In this document: positions 37,481-48,238 of the stretch, in pieces
Layout: each line of letters opens with the position of its first letter
Position numbering within the stretch: the first letter of the stretch is position 1
NCBI GenBank assembly: GCA_022605955.1
Contig: JAKCOZ010000011.1
Span: 4,460,537 to 4,524,536 of the forward strand
DNA length: 64,000 nt
Direction: 5' to 3'
Source: Rallus limicola
Lineage: Eukaryota > Chordata > Aves > Gruiformes > Rallidae
Position numbers and translations under genes: made by a program
Notes under the pieces: generated by a model
Database searches by the model: none
What the model was told of the DNA's origin: nothing
Seen by the model: the letters and a program-made list of their open reading frames with translations, nothing else

Positions 37481-40400
37481 AGGGGAAAGAGGCTTGAACC
37501 TAGCTGCCAGTGTGAGGAGTGTGTTTCTGGCTGATAGCTTCCCCTAACTTTTGTCATTTAAAGCAGGCTGGGCTTCATCTGATTCTGCGGAGTCCTCGAC
37601 TTTGTCAGGAGGCTCCTTTCCCTATCTCCCTTTGTTTTTTAAAGCCATGCTGTTGATCTTTTCACTAACAGTACATGATGCTTTAAAGATGTAAACTTCT
37701 TGTAGCTTTAAAGTGTAAACTTCCTGTCGTGGTATTATGGTCAAGATTGTAAGTTTAGGACTAAAAGGTGGTACTGAGGGGTGGTGTCCCTGCATCTACC
37801 ATAGGAAGTGTCATATCCTAGAAATTGCCTTGGAGATCTGAGTAGGTCTTCCTTTCTTTCAGGCAGCCTTTGCATCTATGGTGGGAAAAGGGGTCTCCTG
37901 CCCCGTTTATATTGGGATACAGATGCCAAGCCAACACTGCTTTATTAGTTCACTCTCCCAGGACTGTCATAGGCTGGAGTGGTCTGCCTGTGTCCATGCT
38001 GTTTTCTACTGCAGCTCATGACACAGAGGGATTTGAGCTTTTTTCCCCATTGCAGACGGAAAATAGGTACCAGGAGCCATACTTAAATATTTCTTTGTGA
38101 TATGCAAAATATCTCCCAGATAATTCCCAGAAGGACTGGATTTCTTCATCTGCTTTCATAATGTTAGTTAGCAGTGCACTTCAGAGCGGTCTGTGCGAAT
38201 TTCATCCTCAAGCACCAAATTCCAGCAACCTACAGTAGGACTGTGTAGCTGCACGTCTTAAACCTCCATGAAACGATGATGTTGAAGGCTGAAGGGAAAT
38301 TTGGCTCCAGCTCTTTGTGTGGCCACTGGATGTGGTCATCTCTGTAAGACAGTATGTACGTGTCTATGCTCCTGTTGCTGGGAGAACTTCTCAACAAGCT
38401 CACTGAGGCTTCAAATCTACAGGCTATCAGCCATCACCTGTCTCCTTCTGTCTTCTGTAAAAAGTTATATTTTCTTACAGTCTTTCTGTAAAGTGCTATA
38501 TATCTGTCATGTTGGAAGAACAATTTGTGGATTATTTACTTCCCTTGGTCCCTATGTAGTTGTCTGTAGCTTCACAGGAGTAAACTCTATGACTTAGGTG
38601 GTCCCTTTGAGCTTCCCTATGTGTTGATATCTTCCTATCTATTCTGTGATTCCTTTGAACTTAGTCTTGAGACAAGGCTGACTCCCCAGTGTGTGGACTC
38701 TGACATTATAAGGAAGGAAATACTGAAATTAAGGTCACCAAAGAATCTAAAAATCAGACTATTTGTGATAATATTTCACAGGGCAATCCTTGATACTGTG
38801 GTGGTGTTTTACAAAATCTTCTGAGATGCTCCTTGTTATTCCTTCCATTGAGTACAGTGATGGTCCAGCAAAAGAAAAATGATGCAGCACAGTAGTGGGT
38901 TGTGGTTGTAACCTAATGACTTAATTCCTTCTACTATCACATCAGCTGCTATAACATAAAGGCTTTCCTTTGTTCCTTCCTGAAATTTTATATTTAATCT
39001 AGTGGAAACTGAGCTTTAGGGGCACAGTCCTCAAACTCTGGACTAAACCCCCAAATGTACTCAAGGTCACCTTAAACTTCACTTCCTTCCTTTCAAATCA
39101 GCAGCCGGGGTCTCTGCTTTATGTTCCATAACACAAACCTGTAGATATCCCGACATTCATCTGTGTGTAGCAGTTTTGGAAAATTACAAAACAAAACACA
39201 CCCCACTCTCACACTTCTTCCAGCAGAGGAGTGTTGAGAGAACAAAAACCTGATTGATGTTATTCACATTGCACAAAGGAGCACTGGAAGGCTTTCAAAT
39301 ACACCGTGATGGGACTAGACTTGACTAGAATACCTGTAATATTTCTTGCTGAGCAAAGCACTTGGAAGATGGAAGTGAAGATGATGAAATTTGGTCCTAA
39401 AGGAATGCCAGGATGCAACTGCTCGGGGTTTTGATCCTGCTCAGACTTTTGAATGTGCTTTATTGCATGCCTGAGAGTCACCCCTTTCAAGACGCACGAT
39501 CTCCATCCTTTTTGAAACCAGGCATATGTGTCAGTACTTGCAGAGGCTGGGGTGTGACTCCACATTGGTTTGTAGTAAAGCCAACAAGAAAAGACGAATG
39601 GGTTTCTGTTGGAATATCCCCCTTTGAAATTTCCACTTCAGAAATCCTGGGTTGGTTTTTGTTGTTTTTTTTGGTGGTTTGTTTTTTGTTTTTTCTGTGG
39701 GCAAATGTCAGTATATGAATAAGTATAGGAGTCTCTCTTTCCATTTTCCAACTGTCATTGAAGCAACAAAGATGAGGAAAGCAAAATAAATGTATTTTTC
39801 ATTCAGATTTTCAGGGTGGGAACATTCTGAAATGGAACAACACCAAGAAAAAAAAAATCTATGTGCACCTTGGAAAAAAAAATAGATTTTGTGTAGAAAA
39901 TATTTTTTAACAGCTTGTAATTTTTAAACAGTATTTTGGTTTATTTTATATACCATGGGGAAAATGCAAGAAATTGTGCATTAAAATATTTGCAAGGAGA
40001 TTTAGTTTAAGCTTCCTGTTCTGTAGATGGCCAAATAGATGCTCAGGATTGCTATATCAATACCTAATCAATAATAAATATTATTTGACAATATGCAGAG
40101 AGTATTTGAAATAAAAACAGTCATGTTGTTCTTAACAGGGCTTATGTAGGGCTTGAAAAGTGCAGTTGTAGTGGTGGTGAGTAAAGTAAGATATTCAAAT
40201 CTGGACAGTATGAGAAAGTGGAAAATATGAGCAAAATTGTGTTATGGATCACGGTTGTCATTATTAAATCTAACCAAAGGTTTGAGGTTTGTTTCTAATG
40301 CAACAGAACCACACAGAGAAGAGGTTGGTGCTAAATGTAACTTGGGTTTTTCCTCTCATCTAAAAGTTGCTTTCTGGATGCACATGGCAATCTTTGCCAG

Positions 40401-41129
40401 GCACATTATCATTCCTGAAGTCTTTTAGCAGATATCTGAGCTTCACTGCAAGCTTCACCTATGCAACCTTACAGAAGTCAGTAGGAACCCATGTTGCAAA
40501 AGATTTAGTGTCATAAGCAGTAACATGGGTTTAGAGAGCTTGAAGTTTTGGAAGGTGCCCACTACCAGACTGCCTTCTGGGAACAGTCCCTGGTTTGTGA
40601 TAACCCCCAAAGCTGTGCATGAACCTTTTGTTGGTCACAGCTAGCTGGAAGAAGCACAACAATTGAGCAATGTAACCAACTAAAATAAGAAATGCCCTGT
40701 AAGAAGGTGGGACTTGGGCATCTCATGATACTCAACCTCTAAAGTTACCCACACAGATTGCGGCAGAGCAGGGAACCAGCTCCCCCTTTCCCAAATTTCC
40801 TTAAGCCTAACATTTCTCATTTAATCACATTGGACCAACTCAGAATCATTGCATAACCCTGCCGGATTAGCATATGTATAAAGGTAAATGCTGGATTTAG
40901 AGAAGTCTGGTGTTCAGGGGCACAGGTTGCTACTCTGTCACCTTTTCTGATCCTTTCCATGTTCTCATGTGAGTTGTTGGAGTAATCTATAAGGATGTAT
41001 CCTCAGTAATCCATTTGACTGCCCTGAAAAAGTTTAGTCTCTCCAATTCTTCCTTCCCATCTTAGAGATCTTCTCATCCTCATTTCCTGCTCTGACAGCA
41101 TTAGCCAGAAGACTAATGGGAGCCCAGAA
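37481..41129. other. Non-coding unique sequence
   Basis: About 3.65 kb with no recognised gene or repeat family. A G/T-rich patch (gtttt and ggtttg units) lies at 39650-39700. Open frames of about 100 codons at 38301-38597 and 39260-39718 have no recognised domain; the latter two overlap on opposite strands. Confidence 0.5.
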
Positions 41130-41800
41130 AGCAGCTAATGATGCAAAGTTTCCTGGAAAATAAAACTTTCTAAGACAGCCCAAGGACTGAGAAATTTGGA
41201 TTCACGTAGGCACGCTCTATCACAGAGGCTTGGGTCACTAATCTTCCCTTGTAAGGGAGCACCTCTGCAGTTCGACTCAAGGGCTCCTTTCCGAGCGGTG
41301 AGACGCAGCATTAGACACCAGGCGCAGGGAACGTGGGGTGGGTGCATGGTGGGGGGAAGGGAGAGAAAGTAATTTAGCATCTGGCGAAATGGATTGTGAA
41401 CATACAGAAGATGTTATACTGTTAAGACTTCTCTCTCTCTTTCCCTTTCCTTCTCTCTCTCCCTCTTTTATTAAAGGCCTAGGCAATTTAAAAATGGAGA
41501 CAGTGTATCCCACTTAATAGCGTTGCTGTTAATCTTCTCACCAGTCAGCTCTGAGCTCTAAGTATCGAGCGCTCGAAAACCCTCCTCCTGTCACCAGCTG
41601 TGGTTAGGGAGTGACTGTCCTCAGGGGCTCCAAGGCTTAAAAAAAAATAAATAAATAAAAATTCACCGCTAAGAAAAGGCAATAACAGGAGTCTGCTGTT
41701 GTCTAACCTGCCATATAAATGAAACAATCAAACAAGACAACAAAGGAAACTCCACTAACATCCAGAGGCAAAAGCAGTTTGCTGTAATATATCCTGGCTT
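41130..41800. promoter_or_regulatory. Candidate cis-regulatory block with CpG clusters and polypyrimidine tract
   Basis: Two CpG clusters (41200-41345: cacgtaggcacgc, gttcgac, tccgagcggtgagacgc, aggcgcaggg, aacgtgg; 41518-41580: tagcgttg, tatcgagcgctcg) flank a 42-nt pure pyrimidine tract (41428-41469). A 10-bp palindrome CGAGCGCTCG lies at 41566-41575. SOX/TCF-like acaaagg and aacaat sites and a MADS-like ctatttttag lie to the right. No open frame spans it and there is no known repeat except a short (AATA)n at about 41648-41660. It could be an enhancer or a weak alternative promoter. Confidence 0.35.
41428..41469. repeat. 42-nt homopyrimidine tract, (CT)n-rich
   Basis: Uninterrupted C/T tract between adenines at 41427 and 41470, containing two (CT)4-5 blocks. 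It may form triplex DNA or act as a GAGA-type element on the minus strand. Confidence 0.85.
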
Positions 41801-44360
41801 GGGGAACTATTTTTAGCCAAACCCCTCTTTTTTTTTAACAGACACACACAATCTCTTTCTAATTTTGATTAAGAGAGGAGAGGGAAAAAAACCCAACCAA
41901 AAAAACCCCAACAACTGAAAGACAGGGAAGAATGTCAAGAGGCAGCCAGTCATAAGAGGAAGCTGAATTAAAACAAATCTTTCTGCATGTATAAAGAATA
42001 AAAATAACAATTACTTTGAATGGTCAAACAAAAGGAGGTTCAGATATTAGCACTGTTCTACCCTCTGAAAGCCTCAGTCTTTACTCTTATTTTATATTTC
42101 TTTTGTGATCACAAGTAGGATCTAATGTCTTGAAAACCCTATAGTGCTTGGAGCTGTATCAGCATAAACAAAAAAGATGGTTCTGACATAAATTTTAAAA
42201 TATGTTTATATATATTTTACATATTTTATACATTTGTATAAATTAATGTATACAGATGCATACCTGCACATGAGTGAGGAAGCAAACATACACATAGTAA
42301 GTGGCGTGTGTTACATATAGAAAGCACACTTTTAAATCATAACAGTGAAATCTCATTAAAAAGTCTTTCTGAGATTCGGGATGGGGGTTAATTTTTAAAT
42401 TTCTGTTCCCAAGCTTTTTTCCTGAGCCATGATTTTCTCATGTAGTTATGGATCTCCCAGAGCTAAAATAATACCCAGATATTCCCCATTCACTGTCAAT
42501 ACCTGATTAGCTGCACTAGAGAAATGAACCTGTGTAGTAGCTTAAGGCCACATGAGTGATTTATGGCTGGCACCCACAATCGACACCAGACTGTCAGGCC
42601 ATAGTTAGAGCGTTCAGCTAGTAGGGACAATCCTTTAGTTCTGCCCCACAAATTATTTACAGTCTCAGGACTATCTAATACAACATGTACGAGCATCACC
42701 ACACCAGTGTTTCTATATAAAAGTCATGACATCTAAGTTTAGAGAAGACATCTGCTAGTTGTTTAGACTGACTTTTTAAACAAGTGGCTGCTTCTCAGGT
42801 ACAGTGCTTTATTCTTCAGATAGTCCTTTCTTCTTCAGATTACCATACCCAGACGTATCACAAGTCTTCACAGGTGATATGTAGAGATCTCTCTGTAGTG
42901 AGGTCATCTCTAGACAGGTGAACTTAATCCATGATGCTTTTCATTTTGGCTATACTTTGGTTCAGTTTCAATAAGCTGGATGATTTGTGTTCCCTAGAAA
43001 GATTATTCAGGATCCTTCAGGTTACAGCATATTCACAGAAGATGTGGTCTGAATACTACCAATCTGACACTGATCAGACTAGTCTCCTCAATGAAAGACA
43101 AACACAAGTTTTGCTCATTAATGTCTCTACCTTGAATACAATGTTAATGGATCTGAAAGGTTGATGATATCTGACATGCATACCTGAACTGGCCTCTTAC
43201 ATCTAGAGAGGATAACACCTTCATCTGCAATTGTTATCTCCCACACTAACTGCATGTGCTTTCTGGTTTTGGAGGCATCTCCACTGAACGTATCAGGACT
43301 GTACAATTGGCCACTCTTGGTTATCCCTGTGGAATCAAAATCTGAAGTGTTATGCACTTGTGCCTGTAGGTCTAGAGGTTGTAGGTGTGATACCATGTAA
43401 TGGCCGCAAGCAGAGTCATTACATAGCAAACCTTCAGTATAAATTCCTGTTAATTGGATAACAGCCCCAAGCAAAGCACTAGTTATTAAGGAACCTTAAA
43501 AGTAAGTTGGCAGCTTGGAGCCATCAGCCCCTTAAAATCTACCAGTCATCTCCTGGAAAGTTATTTAACAAAAATATAGCTTTAAAAAACCCCCAGCAGT
43601 TCCTGATGTTCCTGGCAGCCTTGGTTGAGAGCCAAAGCACTATAATGCTTTTGTGCTGCTGGAAATAAAAATTGCAATCCACAACTGTGTCAGTACTAGG
43701 GAGCAATATCTTCTTGCTTTGTGAGAGCGTTCTAGAAGGTAACTGCAGAGATTTCCATAGAAATGCCTTCATGTCAAAGAGATATCCTTTTGTAAAGGGC
43801 CACTGCTAATTAATAGATCACCTTTGTTAAAGGGGAACCCATTTTTGGCACTCCCACTGGGTAAATAATGGGTACACCATCCTCCCTAATACCCTCTATT
43901 AGTGTTCTCATAGCCATTTATAATTCAGAAGTCTTACATTCATAGCATACATATTCCTGCTATTAATCATTCATCAACCTTTGATAAAATCTTGAGAAAT
44001 CTATCCCTTTGCATAAAGAGTGGCCAGCAGATTGACCCATCCACTCTAGTGACTGGAAAGCCAAGTTTGTGTTCTGTTATTTTTTTATCTGTCCCTTTTC
44101 CAACTTTTAAAAACATATTTATAATGACTTCATTCTGGTAATGAATATGCTGTGCTCAAGCTGTAAAAGTGAAAAAATTAAAGCTCTTGAGACTCAATTC
44201 TGTTGAAGGCCTGCAAGGAAACAAAGAAAATATGGGGAGGAGAGCAAGAAGTGTTTTGCTATTGCAAGTTCGACATGAATGGATGTAAATAATTATGAGT
44301 GACAAACTGTGCTCAGGCTGTTTTTCAGGCAGACCTCTCATGAAATTTGAAGCTGTGGTA
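41801..44360. other. Non-coding unique sequence
   Basis: About 2.5 kb without a recognised gene or interspersed repeat. A/T-rich patches at 42195-42255 (tatata and atttt units). A 115-codon minus-strand open frame at 43127-43474 has no recognisable domain. Confidence 0.5.
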
Positions 44361-45165
44361 GAATCATAGAATCACAGAATTGTAGGGGTTGGAAGGGACC
44401 TAGAGAGATCATCGGGTCCAACCCCCTGCCAAAGCAGGGTCCCTAGGACAGGTCGCACAGCTTGGCATCCAGATCTGGAATCTCTCCAGAGAAGGAGACT
44501 CCACACCCCCCTGGGCAGCCTGTCCCAGGGCTTCCTCAGCCTCACTGGGGAAAAGTTTTTCCGCATGTTGGTGCGGAACTTCCTATGCTCCAACTTGCAG
44601 CCATTGCCCTTTGTCCTGTCTCCACAGACACTGAAAAGGGGCTGGCTGATTCCCCCTGCATCCCCTGCTTAAGATAATTATAGACTTTAATTAGGTCCCC
44701 CCTTAGTCTTCTCTTCTCAAGGCTGAACAGTCCCAACTTACTCAGCCTTTCCTCACAGGGGAGATGATCCAGGCCCTTAATCATCTTCGTAACCCTTCTT
44801 TGGACTCTCTCCAGGAGATCCCTGTCCTTTTTATACCAAGGAGCCCAGAACTGGACACAATACTCCAGGTGGAGCCTGACCAGGAGTAGAGGGGGAGGAT
44901 CTACTCCTGTGACCTGCTGGCCACACTCCTCCTGATGCCCCCCAGGATCCCATTGTCTCTCTCAGCCCCCAGGACACACTGCTGGCTCATGGCCAATCTG
45001 TCATGAACCAGGACCCCCAGGTCCTTCTCCACAGAGCTCTTCTCCACCTGTACTCCCCCAACCTGTACTAATACAAAGGGTTGTTCCTTCCCAGGTGCAA
45101 GACTTTACACTTGGTTTTATTGAACCTCATCTGGTTTCTAACTGCCCAGAGCCTTTCAGAAGTGG
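44361..45165 (-). mobile_element. CR1 LINE fragment (about 800 bp, ORF2 C-terminal part plus 3' end)
   Basis: Minus-strand CR1 with octamer tail units at its left edge (gaatcataga, atcacagaat). It then extends about 800 bp through the 3' UTR-proximal coding region into the reverse-transcriptase tail. On the plus strand: 'gggttggaagggacc', 'tcccccctggg...', 'cttctcttctcaaggctgaac', 'tggactctctccaggaga', 'ccagaactggacacaatactcc', 'ctccacctgtactcccccaa' and 'gtgcaagactttacacttgg'. The rightmost 30-50 bp are uncertain. Two frames retain ORF2 sequence, so the protein is frameshifted. It is moderately young. Confidence 0.95.
44372..44784 (-). pseudogene. Frameshifted CR1 ORF2 C-terminus
   Basis: The upstream minus-strand frame (from 44784) reads '[20 protein letters not shown]' after '[13 protein letters not shown]', the CR1 reverse-transcriptase tail. 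Family sequence then continues in a different frame (44372-44593) as '[18 protein letters not shown]' and 'WDRLPRGVW'. At least one frame break separates the halves. It is a retroelement remnant with no host function evident. Confidence 0.85.
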
Positions 45166-45439
45166 CCTCCTCCCATTCTTCTGTTCCATAGCCAGCAGCA
45201 GGGTTCAGGCACTGTGTTAGCACTAAGGAGGTGGGTATGTGATGGAGTCAGGAGCAGGAGCTCACACTTCACTGGTTGTTACCAGATGATCGAGGTGTAA
45301 AAGTTGACTTTGACAAATGGGTTTGCAAGTCAAAGATGGATGGGAGACATTCATCCTTTCTCTGGTTATTGCTGCCTAAAAAACCTGAGCCGGAACGTTC
45401 CAACAGGCCACCTCACCCAAGCTGATCACTGAGGACCTA
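45166..45439. other. Short non-coding spacer
   Basis: About 270 bp between a CR1 and a regulatory-looking block. The left end may still be divergent CR1. No gene. Confidence 0.4.
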
Positions 45440-45840
45440 CAAAGCCAGCAAGTGTTTGCTGAATCCTACATCCCTTTTCCCCCTTAATCTCTCTGCTGCA
45501 TTTAGATTGAAGCAACATTTCTGTGAAATGCTCAACTCCTTGCTGTTCATTTCAAGCCCGGCTGACAGAGCTCAGCTTGGATCTCGTACCCGTCGGGAGC
45601 CGATAAGCGGTTTCCACTCACAGATCACACATAGCTGAGTGATGTTCAGAGACCCCCTTGTTCCCCCAGCCCTGCACCCTGCGACGTGACATTAGCGCTG
45701 GGTAATGATCTGTAAATGTGTCAGAACTGTGCCACCTAGTGACACCACTGCCTAGCTCCTCTGGTGAAGTCACACTGATCACACAACAGCAAGCCATAAC
45801 ATAATTAGCGCTAATTTGGTTTTCTCTGTAGCTGGCTGCC
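45440..45840. promoter_or_regulatory. Candidate cis-regulatory block with TTAGCGCT sites
   Basis: Locally raised CpG (aagcccggc, ctcgtacccgtcgggagccgataagcgg, tgcgacgtgac) and two related motifs: 'cattagcgctgggtaatga' near 45690 and 'taattagcgctaattt' near 45802. The second contains the perfect 14-bp palindrome AATTAGCGCTAATT (45803-45816), two inverted homeodomain-type half sites around GCGC. No recognised repeat. Open frames here are short. It looks like an enhancer-type element; conservation is untested. Confidence 0.35.
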
Positions 45841-46184
45841 ATGCAGCTCTCTGCTCAGCCACTCTCTGCTTCTCCAGAAGACTCTTCCAACAGAAGATCT
45901 TCCTTAAGGGATTTGCTTCCTCCATTTTTAATAGTACGATAGAAATCAATTTTTTTTTTTTTTTTTTTGCAGGTGGCTTTAAAAATGGATTTTCTGCACA
46001 TCAGAATGAATCTAAACTGCACAAAGACTCCAGCAGGAAGCAAGCTGCTATTGAAATGTGCCAGATATTTTATACTTAACACCTAGAACTAAGTGGCAAT
46101 TTATGGACACCTTCTCCCCCCCCCCCATTCTATAGTACAAATTCCTTAATATAAGAACATTTTTCTTTTGACAAAGTTTCCATT
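45841..46184. other. Non-coding spacer with homopolymers
   Basis: Contains a run of 19 T (45950-45968) and 11 C (46116-46126). An 87-codon plus-strand open frame (45816-46079) reads through the T run as polyphenylalanine and is not credible. No gene recognised. Confidence 0.55.
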
Positions 46185-46502
46185 TCCAAATGGAAAGGAC
46201 CTCAAATCCCATCTAATTCCAACTTCCCTGCCTTTCAGCAGGGACAGCCTCCACTAGCCCAGGGTTGCCAAAGCCCCATCCAACCTGGGCTTAAACCCTG
46301 CCAGGGATCCAGGGGCAGCCACAGCTTCTCTGGGCACCCTGTGCCAGGGCCTCACTGCCCTCAGAATGAAGAATTTATTCCTAATACCTAATCTAGATAT
46401 ACCTTCTTTTAGTTTAAACCCATTACCCTTTGTCCTGTCACTCCCCATCCTTGTAACCAGTCACTCTCTATCTTTCCTGTAGCCCCTTTAGGTATGGGAG
46501 GC
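46185..46502 (-). mobile_element. CR1 LINE fragment lacking its 3' tail
   Basis: Minus-strand CR1 of about 315 bp. On the plus strand: 'aatggaaaggacctcaaatcc', 'ggttgccaaagccccatcc', 'ctctgggcaccctgtgcca', 'ccctttgtcctgtcactcc' and 'tctttcctgtagcccctttagg'. The terminal octamer array is missing or decayed. A minus-strand open frame at 46254-46448 retains ORF2 residues such as 'LGIRNKFFILRAVRPWHRVP'. Confidence 0.9.
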
Positions 46503-47080
46503 TCTTAAAACAAAGTTCCAGGTTTCATTTAGAAATATCCATTAAAAGAGTGGTGTACACTGTAAAAAACGTGAAATTGAAGCAAACCTTTCTGGTTGAC
46601 CTGGCCCAGTTTTAGGGGATGGTTTTGGGGTTTTTTGGGGGGTTTGTTTTTTTTGTTGTTGTTGCTATTGTTCTTGCTATTGTTGAGAATTTCTCCTTTT
46701 TTTTTTTTTTTTTTGTGAATACAGTGAAAGAACAGTTCAGAAAGCTAAATATTTCTCTTGGATAAGAAAACTATTCCAAATTAATTTTCCTTGTAGCAGT
46801 GAATGCCAGCAATGTGTGCTTTATAACCTACATCATTTTTGACACAGTGCAGTAGGGAGCTCAGCGAGCAGGGATCCCATGAAATGATCAGGCAGCATAT
46901 TTAAAATAAACAGAAGGTTGTACTTCTTTTGTTTGTTTATTTTGTGGGTTTTGATTGTTTTTTGTAAAACATAATCACAATGCAGAACTCATTGAACTGA
47001 GAAATTGTGGAAGCTGAATGTTTAAATAATTTATTAAATAAAACTAAGCAAGCCAAACTAAATTCATGAAGGTTAATCAA
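46503..47080. other. Non-coding G/T-rich and T-rich spacer
   Basis: Holds a G-run cluster at 46615-46642, gtt repeats to 46675, and an 18-T run (46697-46714). No gene. Confidence 0.55.
46615..46642 (+). repeat. G-run cluster with G-quadruplex potential
   Basis: G runs of 4, 2, 4 and 6 bases (46615-46618, 46621-46622, 46627-46630, 46637-46642), separated by T-rich loops. The 6-G run can supply two triplets, so a four-tract, three-tier quadruplex is possible on the plus strand. No promoter or gene is close by. Confidence 0.45.
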
Positions 47081-47902
47081 AGACTCATGGAATAATGAAT
47101 AATCTAAATTGTAAAGGACCTCTGTAAGTCATCTGATCCAATCCTTTGCTCAAAATAAGGTCAGCATGGCTGTCCTTACACTCCTGTTTCCTTCAGTGTG
47201 TGGTGTGGGTGGTGGATGGTGATTACTTGAGGCATCTCCAGATCTTGGCAGCTGCATGCTTTCATGCTTTTGAAACAGAACAATGTCCAGTTTTTCAGAT
47301 GGTCATGATGAAAAAATTGGGAATCATGTACCATAAAACTCAACAATACTTTGCTGTATATTGTAGCCTGAATGAAAATATATATTGTTAATGAGTTAGA
47401 ATGTTTCTGTTTGGGTAAGATACATGCAGATAAAGCCAGACTTGTGTCCCTCTTGAGCTGGGGTTCCAAACTAGACACATTACAACAGATGTGGCTTCAG
47501 CAGCTCTGAGCAGAAGAGGGCAAGTTCCCTCAGTCTGAAGAATACATTCCCATGCTGAATATATTCCTCTACAGTATAGAGACCAACATATGGTTTGCTG
47601 CATTCATGAAGACAGGTCATTGCCAGCTGATCTGTAACGTGTTAACTGCTGTGATCTTCACATCACTTTATGTGGAGGCACTACTCAGTCAGTCCCTTTC
47701 CATGGGGCACCACACTTGGCATTGCTACTTATGGAACTTCACAGTATTTCTTTTGTCCTTAGATTTCTCATGTTTCCATTGGATTGAAGTGCTGCCATTA
47801 GCTGTGTCAGCCACTCTCTCCAGCTTAACAATATCTGCAGATTTGTGGAGACTGCACTTTTGCCAAGTAATTGGTAGAGATATTAAATAGCATAGACATG
47901 AA
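47081..47902 (-). mobile_element. Old CR1 LINE, 3' portion (left part of an interrupted copy)
   Basis: Degenerate minus-strand CR1. A worn 3' end is seen at 47081-47160 ('gaccctc'-like 'aaaggacctctgtaagtca' and 'atctgatccaatccttt'). About 280 bp of poorly matching sequence follows. Clear family blocks resume from about 47446: 'gtgtccctcttgagctggg', 'aactagacacattacaaca', 'atgtggcttcagca', 'ttgctgcattcatgaag', and near 47815-47890 'cagcttaacaatatctgcag' with 'gagatattaaatag'. A younger CR1 then interrupts it and the same element resumes at about 48239. Highly diverged, with no coding capacity. Confidence 0.75.
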
Positions 47903-48238
47903 AAGAATAGAGTAGAATAGAATTAGAACAGGTTGAGTTTCAACTGGAAGGGGCCTACAACAATCATCTCGTCCAACTGTGTCATCAGTTCAGAGCTGAT
48001 CAAAAGTTAAAGCATGTTAAGGTCCATGTGCCTTAAACACTGACAGGCTTGGGGCATTGAAAGGAAATGACAGGTGTTGGAAGCCTGACACCCTCTCAGT
48101 AAAGAAATGCTTCCTAATGTCCAGTCTAAACCTCCCAGTGCAGCTTTGATCCATTCCCATGTGTCCAATCACTGGATAATAGGGAGAAGACATCAGCATC
48201 TCCTCCACTTCTCCTCATCAGGAAGCTGTAGAGAGAAC
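47903..48238 (-). mobile_element. Younger CR1 LINE nested inside an older CR1
   Basis: Minus-strand CR1 3' end of about 335 bp with a pentamer-type tail (gaatagagtagaatagaatt) at its left edge. On the plus strand it continues 'aactggaaggggcctacaac', 'aatcatctcgtccaactg', 'cttaaacactgacaggctt', 'agaaatgcttcctaatgtcc' and 'ctcatcaggaagctgtagag'. The older CR1 sequence stops just left of it ('gatattaaatag') and continues just right of it ('tctagtgttgacccttgg'), so it inserted into that element in the same orientation. A short shared 'ttaaat' at both junctions may be a target duplication. Confidence 0.88.

Noticed and set aside
43127..43474. 115-codon minus-strand open frame
   Set aside because: No recognisable motif or supporting feature; treated as chance.
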